Shown here: positions 33,490 to 43,081 of the stretch, piece by piece
How the letters are laid out: each line of letters starts with the position of its first letter
Position numbering within the stretch: position 1 is the first letter of the stretch
DNA from: CAYLYP01 sp964387795
GTDB taxonomy: Bacteria > Bacteroidota > Bacteroidia > Bacteroidales > UBA7960
DNA: 49,781 nt
Assembly (NCBI GenBank): GCA_964387795.1
Contig: CAYLYP010000016.1
Span: forward strand, 1 to 49,781
Reading direction: 5' to 3'
Made by a program: the position numbers and the translations under genes
Notes under the pieces: model-generated
What the model was told of the DNA's origin: nothing
Seen by the model: the letters and a program-made list of their open reading frames with translations, nothing else
The model's database searches: none

Positions 33490-34056
33490 ATGAAAACGGG
33501 GAAAATAACAATTTCGGCAGTAATGCTTCTTTTTGCCTTTTTATTTTCAAGCTGCCTTACTTGTGAGTATAAAGAGTATTCCTTTAAGTTTACAGGTAAT
33601 AACAAGGGGACATTGACAATTAAGTTTGTTAACATTATGTCTGAATATGATGACACTGAAGAAGTAAGCCAGTCAGAACAGGCAAGGGCTGATTACGATG
33701 AACTTATCAATAATTATATGAATGGCGATGAGGTAAAAAACATGTACCCTGAAGCAACATTCAAATCCAGCAGGTTATTTGAAGAAAATGGCCAACTCTG
33801 TGGTGAAGCAGTCTTTGAGTTTACTGATATTAATCATGTAAAGCTTTTCAAGGCTGATGAAGTATCTCCTTATATGTTTTATAACAGTTCCCTCTTTTCT
33901 GAAACATATAGTACATCAAATGGGACAATGGGGCCGGAGCATTTTCCAATAATAATGTGGAGCAACAAATCGAAAATCCTTGAGTTGAAAAACACAATTA
34001 CAGCACCAAGTGAGAAAACAGTTACTTTGTTAAATATTTGGAAAAAAAGCAACTAA
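33490..34056 (+). CDS. Orphan lipoprotein
   Basis: 188 residues. N-terminal signal ending in a clear lipobox (LLFAFLFSSC, Cys at 21), so it is a lipid-anchored envelope protein. Two further Cys occur (C24 and one near residue 103), which might form a disulfide. The mature region is a mixed alpha/beta protein: strand-like YSFKFTGNNKGTLTIKF, a helical acidic stretch (EEVSQSEQARADYDELINNY), then strands (GEAVFEFTDINHVKLFKADE). I do not recognise a family. It has its own promoter and terminator and lies between the surface-protein gene and convergent relA/spoT. Confidence 0.75.
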   Translation: MKTGKITISAVMLLFAFLFSSCLTCEYKEYSFKFTGNNKGTLTIKFVNIMSEYDDTEEVSQSEQARADYDELINNYMNGDEVKNMYPEATFKSSRLFEENGQLCGEAVFEFTDINHVKLFKADEVSPYMFYNSSLFSETYSTSNGTMGPEHFPIIMWSNKSKILELKNTITAPSEKTVTLLNIWKKSN

Positions 34057-34070
34057 TAAAAAGCTGCACA

Positions 34071-34107
34071 AAAAAAAAGGATGCATTTGTTATGCATCCT
34101 TTTTTTT
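34071..34107. terminator. Bidirectional terminator overlapping the relA/spoT stop codon
   Basis: A8, GGATGCAT, loop TTGTT, ATGCATCC, T8 (34100-34107). The T-run includes two bases of the minus-strand stop codon (34106-34108). Confidence 0.93.
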
Positions 34108-36334
34108 ATTTTTTACCAATCCGTTCAACTCTTTGAACTCCTTCAATTTTTTTGATTTTTTGAATGAGGTTGTTTAAATGGCTAGTATCATAAATATAAA
34201 TCATCACAGTCCCTTCAAAAGTGCCTGCATTACTTTCGATATTAATAGAACGGATATTCAGGTTTAACTCGCTTGAAATTACATGTGTGAGTTTATTCAA
34301 AATTCCAAAATCATCAATTCCAATAACTTTTATCCCAGACAAGAATGCAATAGCATCTTTGGTCATCCATTTTGCTTTCACAATTCGGTATGCATATTTA
34401 GACATTAACTGAACTGCGTTTGGGCAATTATTTCTATGGATTTTAATCCCTTCATTGATCGTAACAAAACCAAAGACATCATCACCAGGGATGGGGTTAC
34501 AACATGGAGAAAGTGTGTAATTCAGGGTTTCCATACTGTCACCAATCAATAAGGTGTCAGGTTTGGATTTTAATTGCTGGCGAATAGGATCCTCTTCAAT
34601 AGGGACTGAAATATCACGCGGTCTTGTAAAGGTATTCCTTAAAGCACTTAACCAACCACCCCTGTCCTGGAACTGGAGATAATTTTTTAGTTCTTTAAGC
34701 CCAATCTTCTCAATTGCAACATCATAATATAAGTCAATTGGAGCCTGGAGTTTAAAGAAAGTGACCAGTTTATTGATGTTGTCCGGGTTAAAATCAATTT
34801 TTAATTGTTTTAGCTTGCGTTCCAGAATCTCTTTTCCTTCTTCAGATACTTTTTTACGTTCTTCTTTAAGGGCTACTTTTATTTTTCCTTTTGCCCTGGC
34901 AGTTGTCACATAATTAAGCCAATCTGTTTTTGGGTGTTGTTTTGAAGATGTGATGATTTCCACCTGGTCGCCACTTTTAAGGGTGTGGCTTAAAGGTACA
35001 AGCTTATGATTAACTTTTGCCCCCAGGCAATTATTTCCGACCTGAGAATGGATGCTATAGGCAAAATCAAGGGCTGTTGAGCTCATTGGAAGTGTCCGGA
35101 GCTCACCTTTGGGAGTAAAGACAAAAATCTCGTCGGAAAAGAGGTTGAGTTTGAAATCATCAATAAAGTCAAGCGCATCAGATTCAGCGCTTTTCAGGAT
35201 TTCACGGATTCGTTTAAGCCATTTATCAATTCCACTTTCAGCAGTAGTAGATTCTTTATATTTCCAATGGGCAGCATATCCTTTTTCAGCAATATCATCC
35301 ATTCGGCGGGAACGAATTTGAACCTCAACCCACTTTCCTTTTTTACTCATTACAGTGGTATGTAAGGATTCGTATCCGTTAGCCTTTGGGATGCTAATCC
35401 AATCACGAAGTCTGTCGGGATTTGGCTTATAGATATCAGTAATTAAGGAATAAGCTTTCCAGCAATCAGCTTTTTCATGATCAACAGGGGTTTCGATGAT
35501 AACCCTGATAGCGAAGATGTCATAAACTTCTTCAAAAGGGATTTCTTTTTTCTTCATCTTTTCCCAGATAGAGCTAATGGATTTAGTCCGGGCAAGGATA
35601 GTATATTTTAGTCCGTTATCCTGGAGAGCTTTTCTAATGGGATAGGTGAAGTTGTTAATAAATCTGTTTCGTTCCTGCTGTGATTCAGATATTTTAGTTT
35701 CAATTTCTTCAAATATATCCGGATCGGTATATTTTAAGGCAAGGTCTTCCAATTCGCTTTTAATTGTATGCAAGCCAAGTCTGTGGGCAAGGGGGGCAAA
35801 CAGGAAAAGTGTTTCGGAGGCAATTTTAAGTTGTTTTTTAGGGGCTAATGAGGAGAGCGTCCTCATGTTGTGCAATCTGTCGGCAAGTTTAATAAGGATA
35901 ACTCTTACGTCATCCGACAATGTAAGCAACATTTTTCTAAAATTCTCAGCCTGAACAGAGTTGGTCTGATCAAAGATTCCGCTAATCTTTGTTAATCCAT
36001 CAATGATCCTGGCAACCTCTTCCCCAAAAAGCTCAGTAATATCGGCCAGGGTATAATCAGTATCCTCAACAACATCATGAAGCAATGAACAAACCACACT
36101 TGTAGTACCCAGGCCAATCTCCTGAACAACGATATGTGCTACTGCGATAGGATGATAGATATAAGGTTCGCCGCTTTTGCGCCTGTGGTATTTATGAGCC
36201 TCAACGGCAAAGTCAAATGCTTTTCTGATAAAAGCCCTGTTTTCGGGTGTAGTGGAAGGTCTGCAAATAGAAAGTAAGCTACGATATCGCTTAAGTATTT
36301 CCCGGCGCTCAAATTCCTGATCAATTTCCTGCAT
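34106..36334 (-). CDS. Bifunctional (p)ppGpp synthetase/hydrolase (RelA/SpoT homologue)
   Basis: 742 residues from the ATG at 36334 (the longer frame begins with TTG at 36349). Domain order is complete: HD hydrolase (about 40-190; HKYHRRKSGEPYIYHP, LLHDVVEDTD, IKLADRLHNM), synthetase (about 235-360; SIPKANGYESLHTTV, EVQIRS, HWKYKE), TGS (about 385-450; IFVFTPKGELRTLP), helical and zinc-finger-like region (PCCNPIPGDDVFGFVT with HRNNCPN), and a C-terminal ACT domain (about 670-742). The intact HD motif predicts an active hydrolase and the conserved YESLHT an active synthetase: the Rsh/SpoT type. Transcribed in the direction sixA, ppk, ppx, relA/spoT; a 117-base gap separates it from ppx. Confidence 0.95.
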   Translation of the reverse strand: MQEIDQEFERREILKRYRSLLSICRPSTTPENRAFIRKAFDFAVEAHKYHRRKSGEPYIYHPIAVAHIVVQEIGLGTTSVVCSLLHDVVEDTDYTLADITELFGEEVARIIDGLTKISGIFDQTNSVQAENFRKMLLTLSDDVRVILIKLADRLHNMRTLSSLAPKKQLKIASETLFLFAPLAHRLGLHTIKSELEDLALKYTDPDIFEEIETKISESQQERNRFINNFTYPIRKALQDNGLKYTILARTKSISSIWEKMKKKEIPFEEVYDIFAIRVIIETPVDHEKADCWKAYSLITDIYKPNPDRLRDWISIPKANGYESLHTTVMSKKGKWVEVQIRSRRMDDIAEKGYAAHWKYKESTTAESGIDKWLKRIREILKSAESDALDFIDDFKLNLFSDEIFVFTPKGELRTLPMSSTALDFAYSIHSQVGNNCLGAKVNHKLVPLSHTLKSGDQVEIITSSKQHPKTDWLNYVTTARAKGKIKVALKEERKKVSEEGKEILERKLKQLKIDFNPDNINKLVTFFKLQAPIDLYYDVAIEKIGLKELKNYLQFQDRGGWLSALRNTFTRPRDISVPIEEDPIRQQLKSKPDTLLIGDSMETLNYTLSPCCNPIPGDDVFGFVTINEGIKIHRNNCPNAVQLMSKYAYRIVKAKWMTKDAIAFLSGIKVIGIDDFGILNKLTHVISSELNLNIRSINIESNAGTFEGTVMIYIYDTSHLNNLIQKIKKIEGVQRVERIGKK

Positions 36335-36451
36335 AAAAGGGGAAGGCAATAAATGATGAATAAAACCAAATACAAAAATACAAACTATTTGTTGGGATTC
36401 ACATCAGCAAAACTATGAAAATTCAATATATCACAAAGCTATTTCGTTGTT

Positions 36452-37360
36452 TTAGTTTTTCAGGATTTGTTTTTTCTTTGTCTTATTTTTATATTCATTG
36501 TAAAGATTGATGACAAGGCCATCTGAAAGACCCACTTTTGGAACAAAGATTTGTTCGGTGCCAATCTGTTCCATAATGGTTTTAAATATAACAGCAGCAG
36601 GTACGATCACATCAGCCCTGTCGGGTCTTAAACCCATTTGTTCAATCCTTTCTTCATTAGAAAATCTTTTTAGCTGATCAATACCATATTCAAGATTGCT
36701 GAAAGACAATATATTTTCGGGAATCCTTCCGTATAGTTTATTCAGTTTATTGATATTGCCACCAGACCCAATACAATAGATTTTCTTAAAATCTTTTTTA
36801 TATTTATTGAGCCATTTCGACATTGCTTTCCATTCCTTATCTTCTACCTGATTATTAAGTAGCCTTACGGTTCCAATCTTAAACGAGTTTGAATCGATTA
36901 TCTTGTTATTGTTCAGGATTGTCATTTCAGTACTTCCTCCTCCCACATCAATATACATGGCATATTTATACTTATTTGATATTTCAGGTTTGCTTGCAGA
37001 TCCAACGATTGAAGCTTCTTCAAGCCCATTAATAACAATAACCTTAATACCTGCCTCGTTTTTGATACGTTCCAATATTTCTTTATTGTTTTCAGCTTCC
37101 CTCATTGCAGCAGTAGCACATGCTTTCCATGAAACAGGTTCATAAACATCAATTAACAATTTAAAAGCTTTCATGGTTTGAATAAGTTTATCAGCTTTTA
37201 TTTCTGATATCTTTTGGGTGTTAAAAACATCTTCGCCAAGTCGGATAGGGATCCTTACCAATGAAGCTTTCTCGGCAATGATCCTGCCATCCTGCTCAAA
37301 AACATTTGAGAAGAAAAGCCTTACGGCATTTGAACCAATATCTATTGCTGCAAATAACAT
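36452..37360 (-). CDS. Ppx/GppA exopolyphosphatase/pppGpp phosphatase family protein
   Basis: 302 residues, i.e. the short two-domain form without the C-terminal HD-like extension of E. coli Ppx and GppA. ASKHA-fold phosphate-binding loops are AAIDIGSNAVRLFF (N-terminal) and YIDVGGGSTEM (about residue 137), with the catalytic-region ATAAMREA and IGSGGNINKL. It removes terminal phosphate from polyphosphate or from pppGpp; which one cannot be decided by sequence. Its start lies only 6 bases after the ppk1 stop, so synthesis and degradation enzymes are co-transcribed, and relA/spoT follows downstream. Confidence 0.93.
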   Translation of the reverse strand: MLFAAIDIGSNAVRLFFSNVFEQDGRIIAEKASLVRIPIRLGEDVFNTQKISEIKADKLIQTMKAFKLLIDVYEPVSWKACATAAMREAENNKEILERIKNEAGIKVIVINGLEEASIVGSASKPEISNKYKYAMYIDVGGGSTEMTILNNNKIIDSNSFKIGTVRLLNNQVEDKEWKAMSKWLNKYKKDFKKIYCIGSGGNINKLNKLYGRIPENILSFSNLEYGIDQLKRFSNEERIEQMGLRPDRADVIVPAAVIFKTIMEQIGTEQIFVPKVGLSDGLVINLYNEYKNKTKKKQILKN

Positions 37361-37366
37361 TATAGT

Positions 37367-39529
37367 TTAATTTTTGTGAGGCAAAAGGGCCTTGAAATAC
37401 TTATAGATCTGATCCTGAGACCGAAATGGTTTGTTGGTGTCTTTTCGATACTCATTTGTTTGCTGAATGTTTATCATCCTGGCCTTAACATTGTCAGACC
37501 ATTGAATTTCGAGGATATCTCTCAATTCTTGTTTTATATTTGGGTCAAGGATAGGGCAAACTACTTCGATGCGATGGTCAAGGTTTCGGGCCATAATGTC
37601 AGCCGAAGATATGTAATATTTTTCTTCGCCGCCATTATAAAAGACAAATACTCTTGAATGTTCCAGATATCTGTCAACAATACTGATTACTTCAATATTT
37701 TCACTTAACTGGGGCAGGCCGGGAATTAATACACAAATACCCCTTGCAATAATCCGTATTTTAACACCATTCTGGCTTGCAGTATATAGTTTTTTTACCA
37801 GGTCATCATCAACAATATTATTTACTTTGATAAATATTTCGGCTTTCAATCCTTTCCTGGCGTTTGCAATTTCTTTATTAATCATTCGGGTAAGAAAGCT
37901 TCTGGTTTTAAACGGCGAGACAACCAATGTTTCAAATGAAACAGGGGCATAATAAGTTTTTTCGAATAGTTCGAACACCTGTTCGACCTCTGAAGTGATT
38001 TCAGGGTTTATTGTTAGCAGGCTATCATCAGAGTAAACCTTAGCAGATTCTTCATTAAAATTCCCTGTTCCTATGTTAGCATACAAGATATTCCGATGAT
38101 TTTCCCTCCTTTTTATAAGGATAAGTTTACAATGGACTTTCATTCCTGGCAGGCCATGAATAATTTTCACACCTTCTTCCTGCAGTTTTTGTGACCAGAA
38201 GATGTTGGCCTGTTCATCAAAGCGGGCCTGAAGTTCCATAAACACTGTAACTTCTTTGCCATTACGAGCTGCATTTATTAATGCATTTATAATTTTTGAG
38301 TTTTTAGCAAGTCTGTAAATTGTCATCTTAATTGACTTAACCCTGGGGTCAATTGATACTTCCCTGAGCAGGTCAATAACATATTGAAATGACTGATAAG
38401 GGAAATGTATCATGATGTCCTTTTGGCGGATAGCCGAAAGAATGCTCTTTGCACCAATCAGGTCTTTGTGAAGCAAGGCTGGCCATAGCTCATAACAAAG
38501 ATGAGGTGCATTTAAGGATGGAAAATCCATAAAGTCCTTAAAATTATGATACCTTCCTCCTTTAATAATAGAGTCTTTATCGCTGATTTTGAGTTTTGTT
38601 ATTAATAGTTTTAATAGTTTTGAAGGTAGTTCATTATCATAAATAAACCTTACAGGGCGACCCTCTTTGCGTTGCTTTAGGCTTTCTGAGACCCTTTCCA
38701 TAAAGCTTTTAGAAACATCATTATCGATATCTAATTCCGCATCGCGGGTTACTTTTATAGTATAGGCCTTAAAATCGTCATATTCAAATATTGAAAAGAT
38801 GTCAGGAAGACAATACCTGATTACATCATCTAAAAGCATAATAAATCTTGAATGGCCCTGGGGAGGAAGGATTAAAAATCGTGTAAGGCTGGTAGTGGGA
38901 ACTTTAATAATTGAAAAATTATCCTTAATGCTCCCATCAGTTTTTCGCATCTGAACTGCCAGATAGATGGATTTATCCTTAAGGTTGGTGGATCGCTTAA
39001 GGTTTTTGATCATTATGGGAAATATATTCGATCGGACATGCTGGTGGAAATAGTTCCTTACATATTCTCCCTGTTCCTGGTCTAACTTGCTTTCATCGAG
39101 AAAAAATATGCCTTCTTTTTCCAAAAGGTCTTGTATTTCCTGATAAATGGAAAGAAATCGCGATTGCTGATTTATATCTATTTCGTTTATTGCTTCAAGA
39201 AGTTGATCAACCTCATCAACTCCAGGATGGAACTCTCTTATATATAATTGTTTCAGGCGTTTTAGTGTTGCAACCCTTACCCTGTAAAACTCATCAAGGT
39301 TATTAGAAAAAATACCAAGAAAGCGAAGCCGTTCAATGAGAGGTACATCTGAACCGGTTGCTTCCTGAAGCACCCTTTCATTAAAAGACAACCAACTGAT
39401 TTCACGGTTAATAATTGAAGATGTCATTGTCAGTGTATTGGTGTTGTTAGCTTCTACACTATTTAACCTGGTATGTTGTGTTCCCTGGTTTCGATTTCTT
39501 TTATTTCTTTTTTGGGGGGGCAATGTCAT
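37367..39529 (-). CDS. ppk1: Polyphosphate kinase 1
   Basis: About 720 residues. N-terminal domain starts REISWLSFNERVLQEA and RLRFLGIFSNNLDEFYRVRV; middle and C-terminal phospholipase D-like domains follow. The autophosphorylated His lies in GMKVHCKLILIK (His about 466), followed by NIGTGNFNEESAKVYSDDSLL, and the second PLD domain has YISSADIMARNLDHRIEV. It makes long-chain polyphosphate from ATP reversibly. The start is uncertain: ATG 39529 adds a low-complexity basic stretch, whereas ATG 39427 begins 7 residues before the conserved REISW. A -7-like TTATTTTG lies on the minus strand at 39542-39549. Confidence 0.95.
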   Translation of the reverse strand: MTLPPQKRNKRNRNQGTQHTRLNSVEANNTNTLTMTSSIINREISWLSFNERVLQEATGSDVPLIERLRFLGIFSNNLDEFYRVRVATLKRLKQLYIREFHPGVDEVDQLLEAINEIDINQQSRFLSIYQEIQDLLEKEGIFFLDESKLDQEQGEYVRNYFHQHVRSNIFPIMIKNLKRSTNLKDKSIYLAVQMRKTDGSIKDNFSIIKVPTTSLTRFLILPPQGHSRFIMLLDDVIRYCLPDIFSIFEYDDFKAYTIKVTRDAELDIDNDVSKSFMERVSESLKQRKEGRPVRFIYDNELPSKLLKLLITKLKISDKDSIIKGGRYHNFKDFMDFPSLNAPHLCYELWPALLHKDLIGAKSILSAIRQKDIMIHFPYQSFQYVIDLLREVSIDPRVKSIKMTIYRLAKNSKIINALINAARNGKEVTVFMELQARFDEQANIFWSQKLQEEGVKIIHGLPGMKVHCKLILIKRRENHRNILYANIGTGNFNEESAKVYSDDSLLTINPEITSEVEQVFELFEKTYYAPVSFETLVVSPFKTRSFLTRMINKEIANARKGLKAEIFIKVNNIVDDDLVKKLYTASQNGVKIRIIARGICVLIPGLPQLSENIEVISIVDRYLEHSRVFVFYNGGEEKYYISSADIMARNLDHRIEVVCPILDPNIKQELRDILEIQWSDNVKARMINIQQTNEYRKDTNKPFRSQDQIYKYFKALLPHKN

Positions 39530-39619
39530 TTTGCAATATTGCAAAATAATGCAATGACAGATGTAAACTTAATATTAATTTATTACAGATCCCTGAATTT
39601 TTTATTTTTGATAAAAACA

Positions 39620-40120
39620 TTATGACTGTTCAAACAATTTTGGAGAAATAATCCATGGGACATTAAACTCGGCTAAAGGTACCTCTCCCCAGCTTTTTGT
39701 GTTGAACTCTATACATACAACAGTTGATGTTGGAAGAAAATCCATCTTTGTTTCCAAAAATCTGTTAGCTAATTGGGTCATCGTTGGATTGTGCCCAACA
39801 ATCATAATGCTTTGGGCCTCATCTGAATACCCAAATATTGAATGATATAATTGTTCTTCATCATAGTAATACAAATTGTCATCCACTTTAATATGGCTAA
39901 CCGGAACATTCAGTCCATCAGCAATAAGCCTTGATGTTTCATAAGCCCGTATTGCATGACTGGATATAATGATGTCGGGTTTAACATCCTTTGTCAGTAA
40001 AAAGGAAATGACCTTATTTGTCCTTTTAATACCCTCCTTTATTAGAGGCCTTTGGTTGTCTTCGTGGTAATTATCCGCCCAGGAAGATTTTGCATGCCTT
40101 ACCAGATAAAGAGTTTTCAT
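39620..40120 (-). CDS. sixA: SixA-family histidine phosphatase
   Basis: 166 residues. Histidine phosphatase (phosphoglycerate mutase-like) fold with the RHG-type motif LVRHAKSSW (R8, H9), a second conserved region SSHAIRAYETSRL and the C-terminal H110 in IMIVGHNPTM. The small size and lack of extra helices match SixA-like enzymes, which remove phosphate from phosphohistidine proteins in E. coli. Placed 90 bases upstream of ppk1, whose own catalytic intermediate is a phosphohistidine; this makes a link to phosphate or polyphosphate signalling plausible but unproven. Start chosen at the ATG opening the fold; the frame extends upstream to 40165 without family support. Confidence 0.9.
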   Translation of the reverse strand: MKTLYLVRHAKSSWADNYHEDNQRPLIKEGIKRTNKVISFLLTKDVKPDIIISSHAIRAYETSRLIADGLNVPVSHIKVDDNLYYYDEEQLYHSIFGYSDEAQSIMIVGHNPTMTQLANRFLETKMDFLPTSTVVCIEFNTKSWGEVPLAEFNVPWIISPKLFEQS

Positions 40121-40392
40121 ATCCTGTTTGTTTTTATTATAACAATAATATGATAAATATAACAATCAAAAAAACATTTTGTTAAAAAAATCAGACAAAT
40201 TATAATAATTTACTGTTAATAATATGGAAGCAAATTGTTAACAGTTTCAATTTGTTTCTGTTATTAGCTTAAAACTTGGGGTGATGGCTTATTTTGATAT
40301 TTTGAATCTGGGTTTCAAAGGTACAGATACTTAAGTCAGGGAATAATCCTTGGCTGAGATCGGGAATCCTTTTTGTTATTGAAGGAGAACCA

Positions 40393-42657
40393 TCAAAACA
40401 GCCATCCTAAGCTCATAAAGCCATATATTTTATTGGCCTGTGGGTTATAAGACAGAGAGACTTTCACAGGCCCAACAACCGAATTATATCCTACACCTGC
40501 GTTGACACCCCATATTGCATTGTTTTTTGTGAGGGCATCGATGTTTTCGATTTTAAAATCAAATAGCCCCGCATTTACATTTGATGTTGCATAAATGTTT
40601 CCCCCAAGGTGGTATTGCAGCCCTATCCCCAGTCCTAATATAGCAGGTGTAATTATTTGATATTCTTTGAAGCCGGAAAAAGTCATCTGATTTCTTAGAA
40701 AACAATCATTTCCTCCAATATTAAATGCATTCAGGAATTTTTGATTGTAGTTGAAATTGTATCCTAATTGTTGTTGTACTGACAAGCTTAGGTTTTTGTT
40801 AATAGGGTAATAAGTGGAGTTTTTATAATATAATTGTTGGAAACTCTTTATAGTGATTCCTGCTTCTTCCAATGTAAATGGTCCTTCCTGATTCTGATAA
40901 ATATCAAGATTGGGGCTTTGATTGCTGATATGGGCAAAAGAAAGTTCAATGTTTTTGCCACTTTCAGGGAATGCTTGGCGATTTAAGCTCAGATGATGGT
41001 ATTCAATAAAGGTTCGCCAATAAGTATTGCTTCCTTTTATTTCAAATGAGGAACGGGCTTTTGGACTTACAGTTTGCACGATTCTTGAATTTCCAATTTT
41101 CAGATATGCATTTTTACCCAATTGCCTATTTACCGAAATTCCCAGATCCATCATTAACTGCCCATATTCCCCAGACTTAAAAAAGTCTTGGTAAACAGGG
41201 AACAATAAACGGTTAGCAGAGAATTCGACATTTAACCACCATGTATTTGCAGGGTTCCAGAAGTAAGAAATCCCTGTTTTCAAGTCAGGCTGGTCACCAA
41301 TTTCGGCTTTTAGGTATGCTCTAAGGTCATAAAGAAATACTTTATTGTGTTTAAGTTGTGCAATAATGCCTACCCCGTTAAAAGAGGTATAGTTCAGGGC
41401 AATATCGGCCATAATACTTGCTTTTTCATCAAGTATGAAAATAAGTTGAACATGGTTTTGAGTAGTAGGCACTAATTGAAACCTGACCCTTTTAAAGTAA
41501 TTTGTACTATAGAGCCTGTCAACGGCAGCAATTATTTCACGTGGATGTACGGTAACCCCGGCCCTTAGGCCTGCTTTGTTCCTAACAAACCACTTGTCAA
41601 CATTAACAAGTCCGTTGTAAATAACCGAATCAATGGTAATGGTTTGTATATCAGGAAGCCTGTTTTTTCTACCAGGAGGTAATGGTTTTTGGGAGCCCAG
41701 CGAATCGGCTAATTGTTTAAAATAGGGGTAATAGCTACGTCCGGTTTTTTTTCCTATTTCAATGATTTCCTTTGTGGCGTTAAAGCTGGCAGCAGTGTAT
41801 CCTTTCAGCTCAGGTGAGATATAAAGGTTTGTTGATTGCCAGTCCTCACGAAATGAAAGTTCATTTTTATAAAATCCCAATTGGTAAATAATCTCAAAAA
41901 CATTATTAAGCTCTTCAGCAGGTCTAAGCCCCTGTGAAACATTGACCCCAATAACAAAATCTGCTCCCATGTCTTTTGCAAGTTTAACAGGGAAGTTTCG
42001 GGCAATACCCCCATCAACAAGTCGTTTGCCATCCACGTCAACACTTGTAAACACACTTGGCATTGCCATACTTGCCCTGATAGCAGTTACGATATCACCT
42101 TTGTGAAAGTAAACAGGTTCTCCTGTGCCAACATCAGCAGCAACGCACGCAAAAGGAATAGGGAATTGATTGAAATTACTAAGGTGATATACCGGTATGA
42201 ATAGTTCTGAGAGGATATTCCATAATGATTGGCTTTCAATAACTCCTGACCCAATTCTAAACCTTCCTTTTTCAAAAGGGATTTCAGCCATCGTCCTACC
42301 AAAATCAGCCTTATTATAAGGATGGACATCAGTTAGGGGAGGACGGTTTGAAAAGAGGTTTTCCCAATCAACAGTAAGGGCAAAATCTTCAATTTCGTCT
42401 GCTGTATAGCCAGCAGCATATAGTCCCCCAACAATACTACCCATGCTTGTGCCGGTGATATAGTCAACTTTCAGCCCTGCACTATCAATAGCATGCAATA
42501 TCCCAATATGGGCAAGACCTCTGGCTCCTCCTCCGCTTAGTGTTAACCCGATCTTTTGACTGTGATCCTGTGCCTGAACATTAATGCCAGCTAAAGATAC
42601 AAATACATTCAAGGCGATTAGGAATACTACTTTTTTTAAAGATTTGATTTTATACAT
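40393..42657 (-). CDS. Patatin-like phospholipase with POTRA and outer-membrane barrel (type Vd-like)
   Basis: 754 residues. Signal peptide 1-30 (VVFLIALNVFVSLAG). Patatin domain about 35-310: oxyanion loop G42-GGARG, nucleophile Ser71 in GTSMG, and D215-GG forming the Ser-Asp dyad. Then one POTRA-like domain (about 370-450; ITIDSVIYNGLVNVDKW, INRLYSTNYFKRVRFQLV-like) and a BamA/TamA-type barrel (about 455-754) with a typical C-terminal strand ending GWLF. This is the PlpD/FplA architecture, in which the barrel places a lipase at the surface. Likely a phospholipase A acting on membrane lipids. In Bacteroidota such proteins may face the periplasm instead. Single gene with its own -7 element. 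Confidence 0.93.
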   Translation of the reverse strand: MYKIKSLKKVVFLIALNVFVSLAGINVQAQDHSQKIGLTLSGGGARGLAHIGILHAIDSAGLKVDYITGTSMGSIVGGLYAAGYTADEIEDFALTVDWENLFSNRPPLTDVHPYNKADFGRTMAEIPFEKGRFRIGSGVIESQSLWNILSELFIPVYHLSNFNQFPIPFACVAADVGTGEPVYFHKGDIVTAIRASMAMPSVFTSVDVDGKRLVDGGIARNFPVKLAKDMGADFVIGVNVSQGLRPAEELNNVFEIIYQLGFYKNELSFREDWQSTNLYISPELKGYTAASFNATKEIIEIGKKTGRSYYPYFKQLADSLGSQKPLPPGRKNRLPDIQTITIDSVIYNGLVNVDKWFVRNKAGLRAGVTVHPREIIAAVDRLYSTNYFKRVRFQLVPTTQNHVQLIFILDEKASIMADIALNYTSFNGVGIIAQLKHNKVFLYDLRAYLKAEIGDQPDLKTGISYFWNPANTWWLNVEFSANRLLFPVYQDFFKSGEYGQLMMDLGISVNRQLGKNAYLKIGNSRIVQTVSPKARSSFEIKGSNTYWRTFIEYHHLSLNRQAFPESGKNIELSFAHISNQSPNLDIYQNQEGPFTLEEAGITIKSFQQLYYKNSTYYPINKNLSLSVQQQLGYNFNYNQKFLNAFNIGGNDCFLRNQMTFSGFKEYQIITPAILGLGIGLQYHLGGNIYATSNVNAGLFDFKIENIDALTKNNAIWGVNAGVGYNSVVGPVKVSLSYNPQANKIYGFMSLGWLF

Positions 42658-42691
42658 TTCCCTTGTCTGCTCTTTTGATGAATAGATAACA

Positions 42692-42699
42692 CAAAAATA
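42692..42699 (-). promoter_or_regulatory. -7 element of the patatin gene
   Basis: Minus strand reads TATTTTTG (perfect TAnnTTTG), 35 bases before the ATG at 42657; -33 not evident. Confidence 0.5.
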
Positions 42700-42924
42700 T
42701 ATTCTTTGTTTTACACTTTTGACAATATTTATAAACTTATTTTGAAAGTATTGGCTAATGCATTTAGCCGGATTCATTGATTTAATAAAATTTAAATTTA
42801 TCCAGGCAAAATGAAATATCAAATTTTATTCATTCAGGTATTATAATGCGCTTATTGTCAGGGCGTTTTACTCCATTTGTTTTTCTATTTAAAAACATTC
42901 TAAATTCAACTGATTATCAATGCG

Positions 42925-43033
42925 TTTGGTGTTATTATATTTCAAAAAATGTATTTTTGTAAGAGCTAAGAATTAAAAATCTACCCTTGCCCGAAGAAGG
43001 TATCTTGAGCAGGCGGTTAAGGCGATATTTTTG
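42925..43033 (+). promoter_or_regulatory. Two candidate promoters for rubrerythrin
   Basis: P1: TTTG (42925-42928) and TATTTTTG (42952-42959), spacer 23. P2: CTTG (43004-43007) and TATTTTTG (43026-43033), spacer 18. Both -7 boxes are perfect TAnnTTTG. The leader would be about 115 or 40 bases. The rest of the gap 42658-43081 holds no gene. Confidence 0.5.
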
Positions 43034-43081
43034 GAGCTAAACAAGTTTGAAAAGTAAAAATAAATTTTAATACACTGAAAA

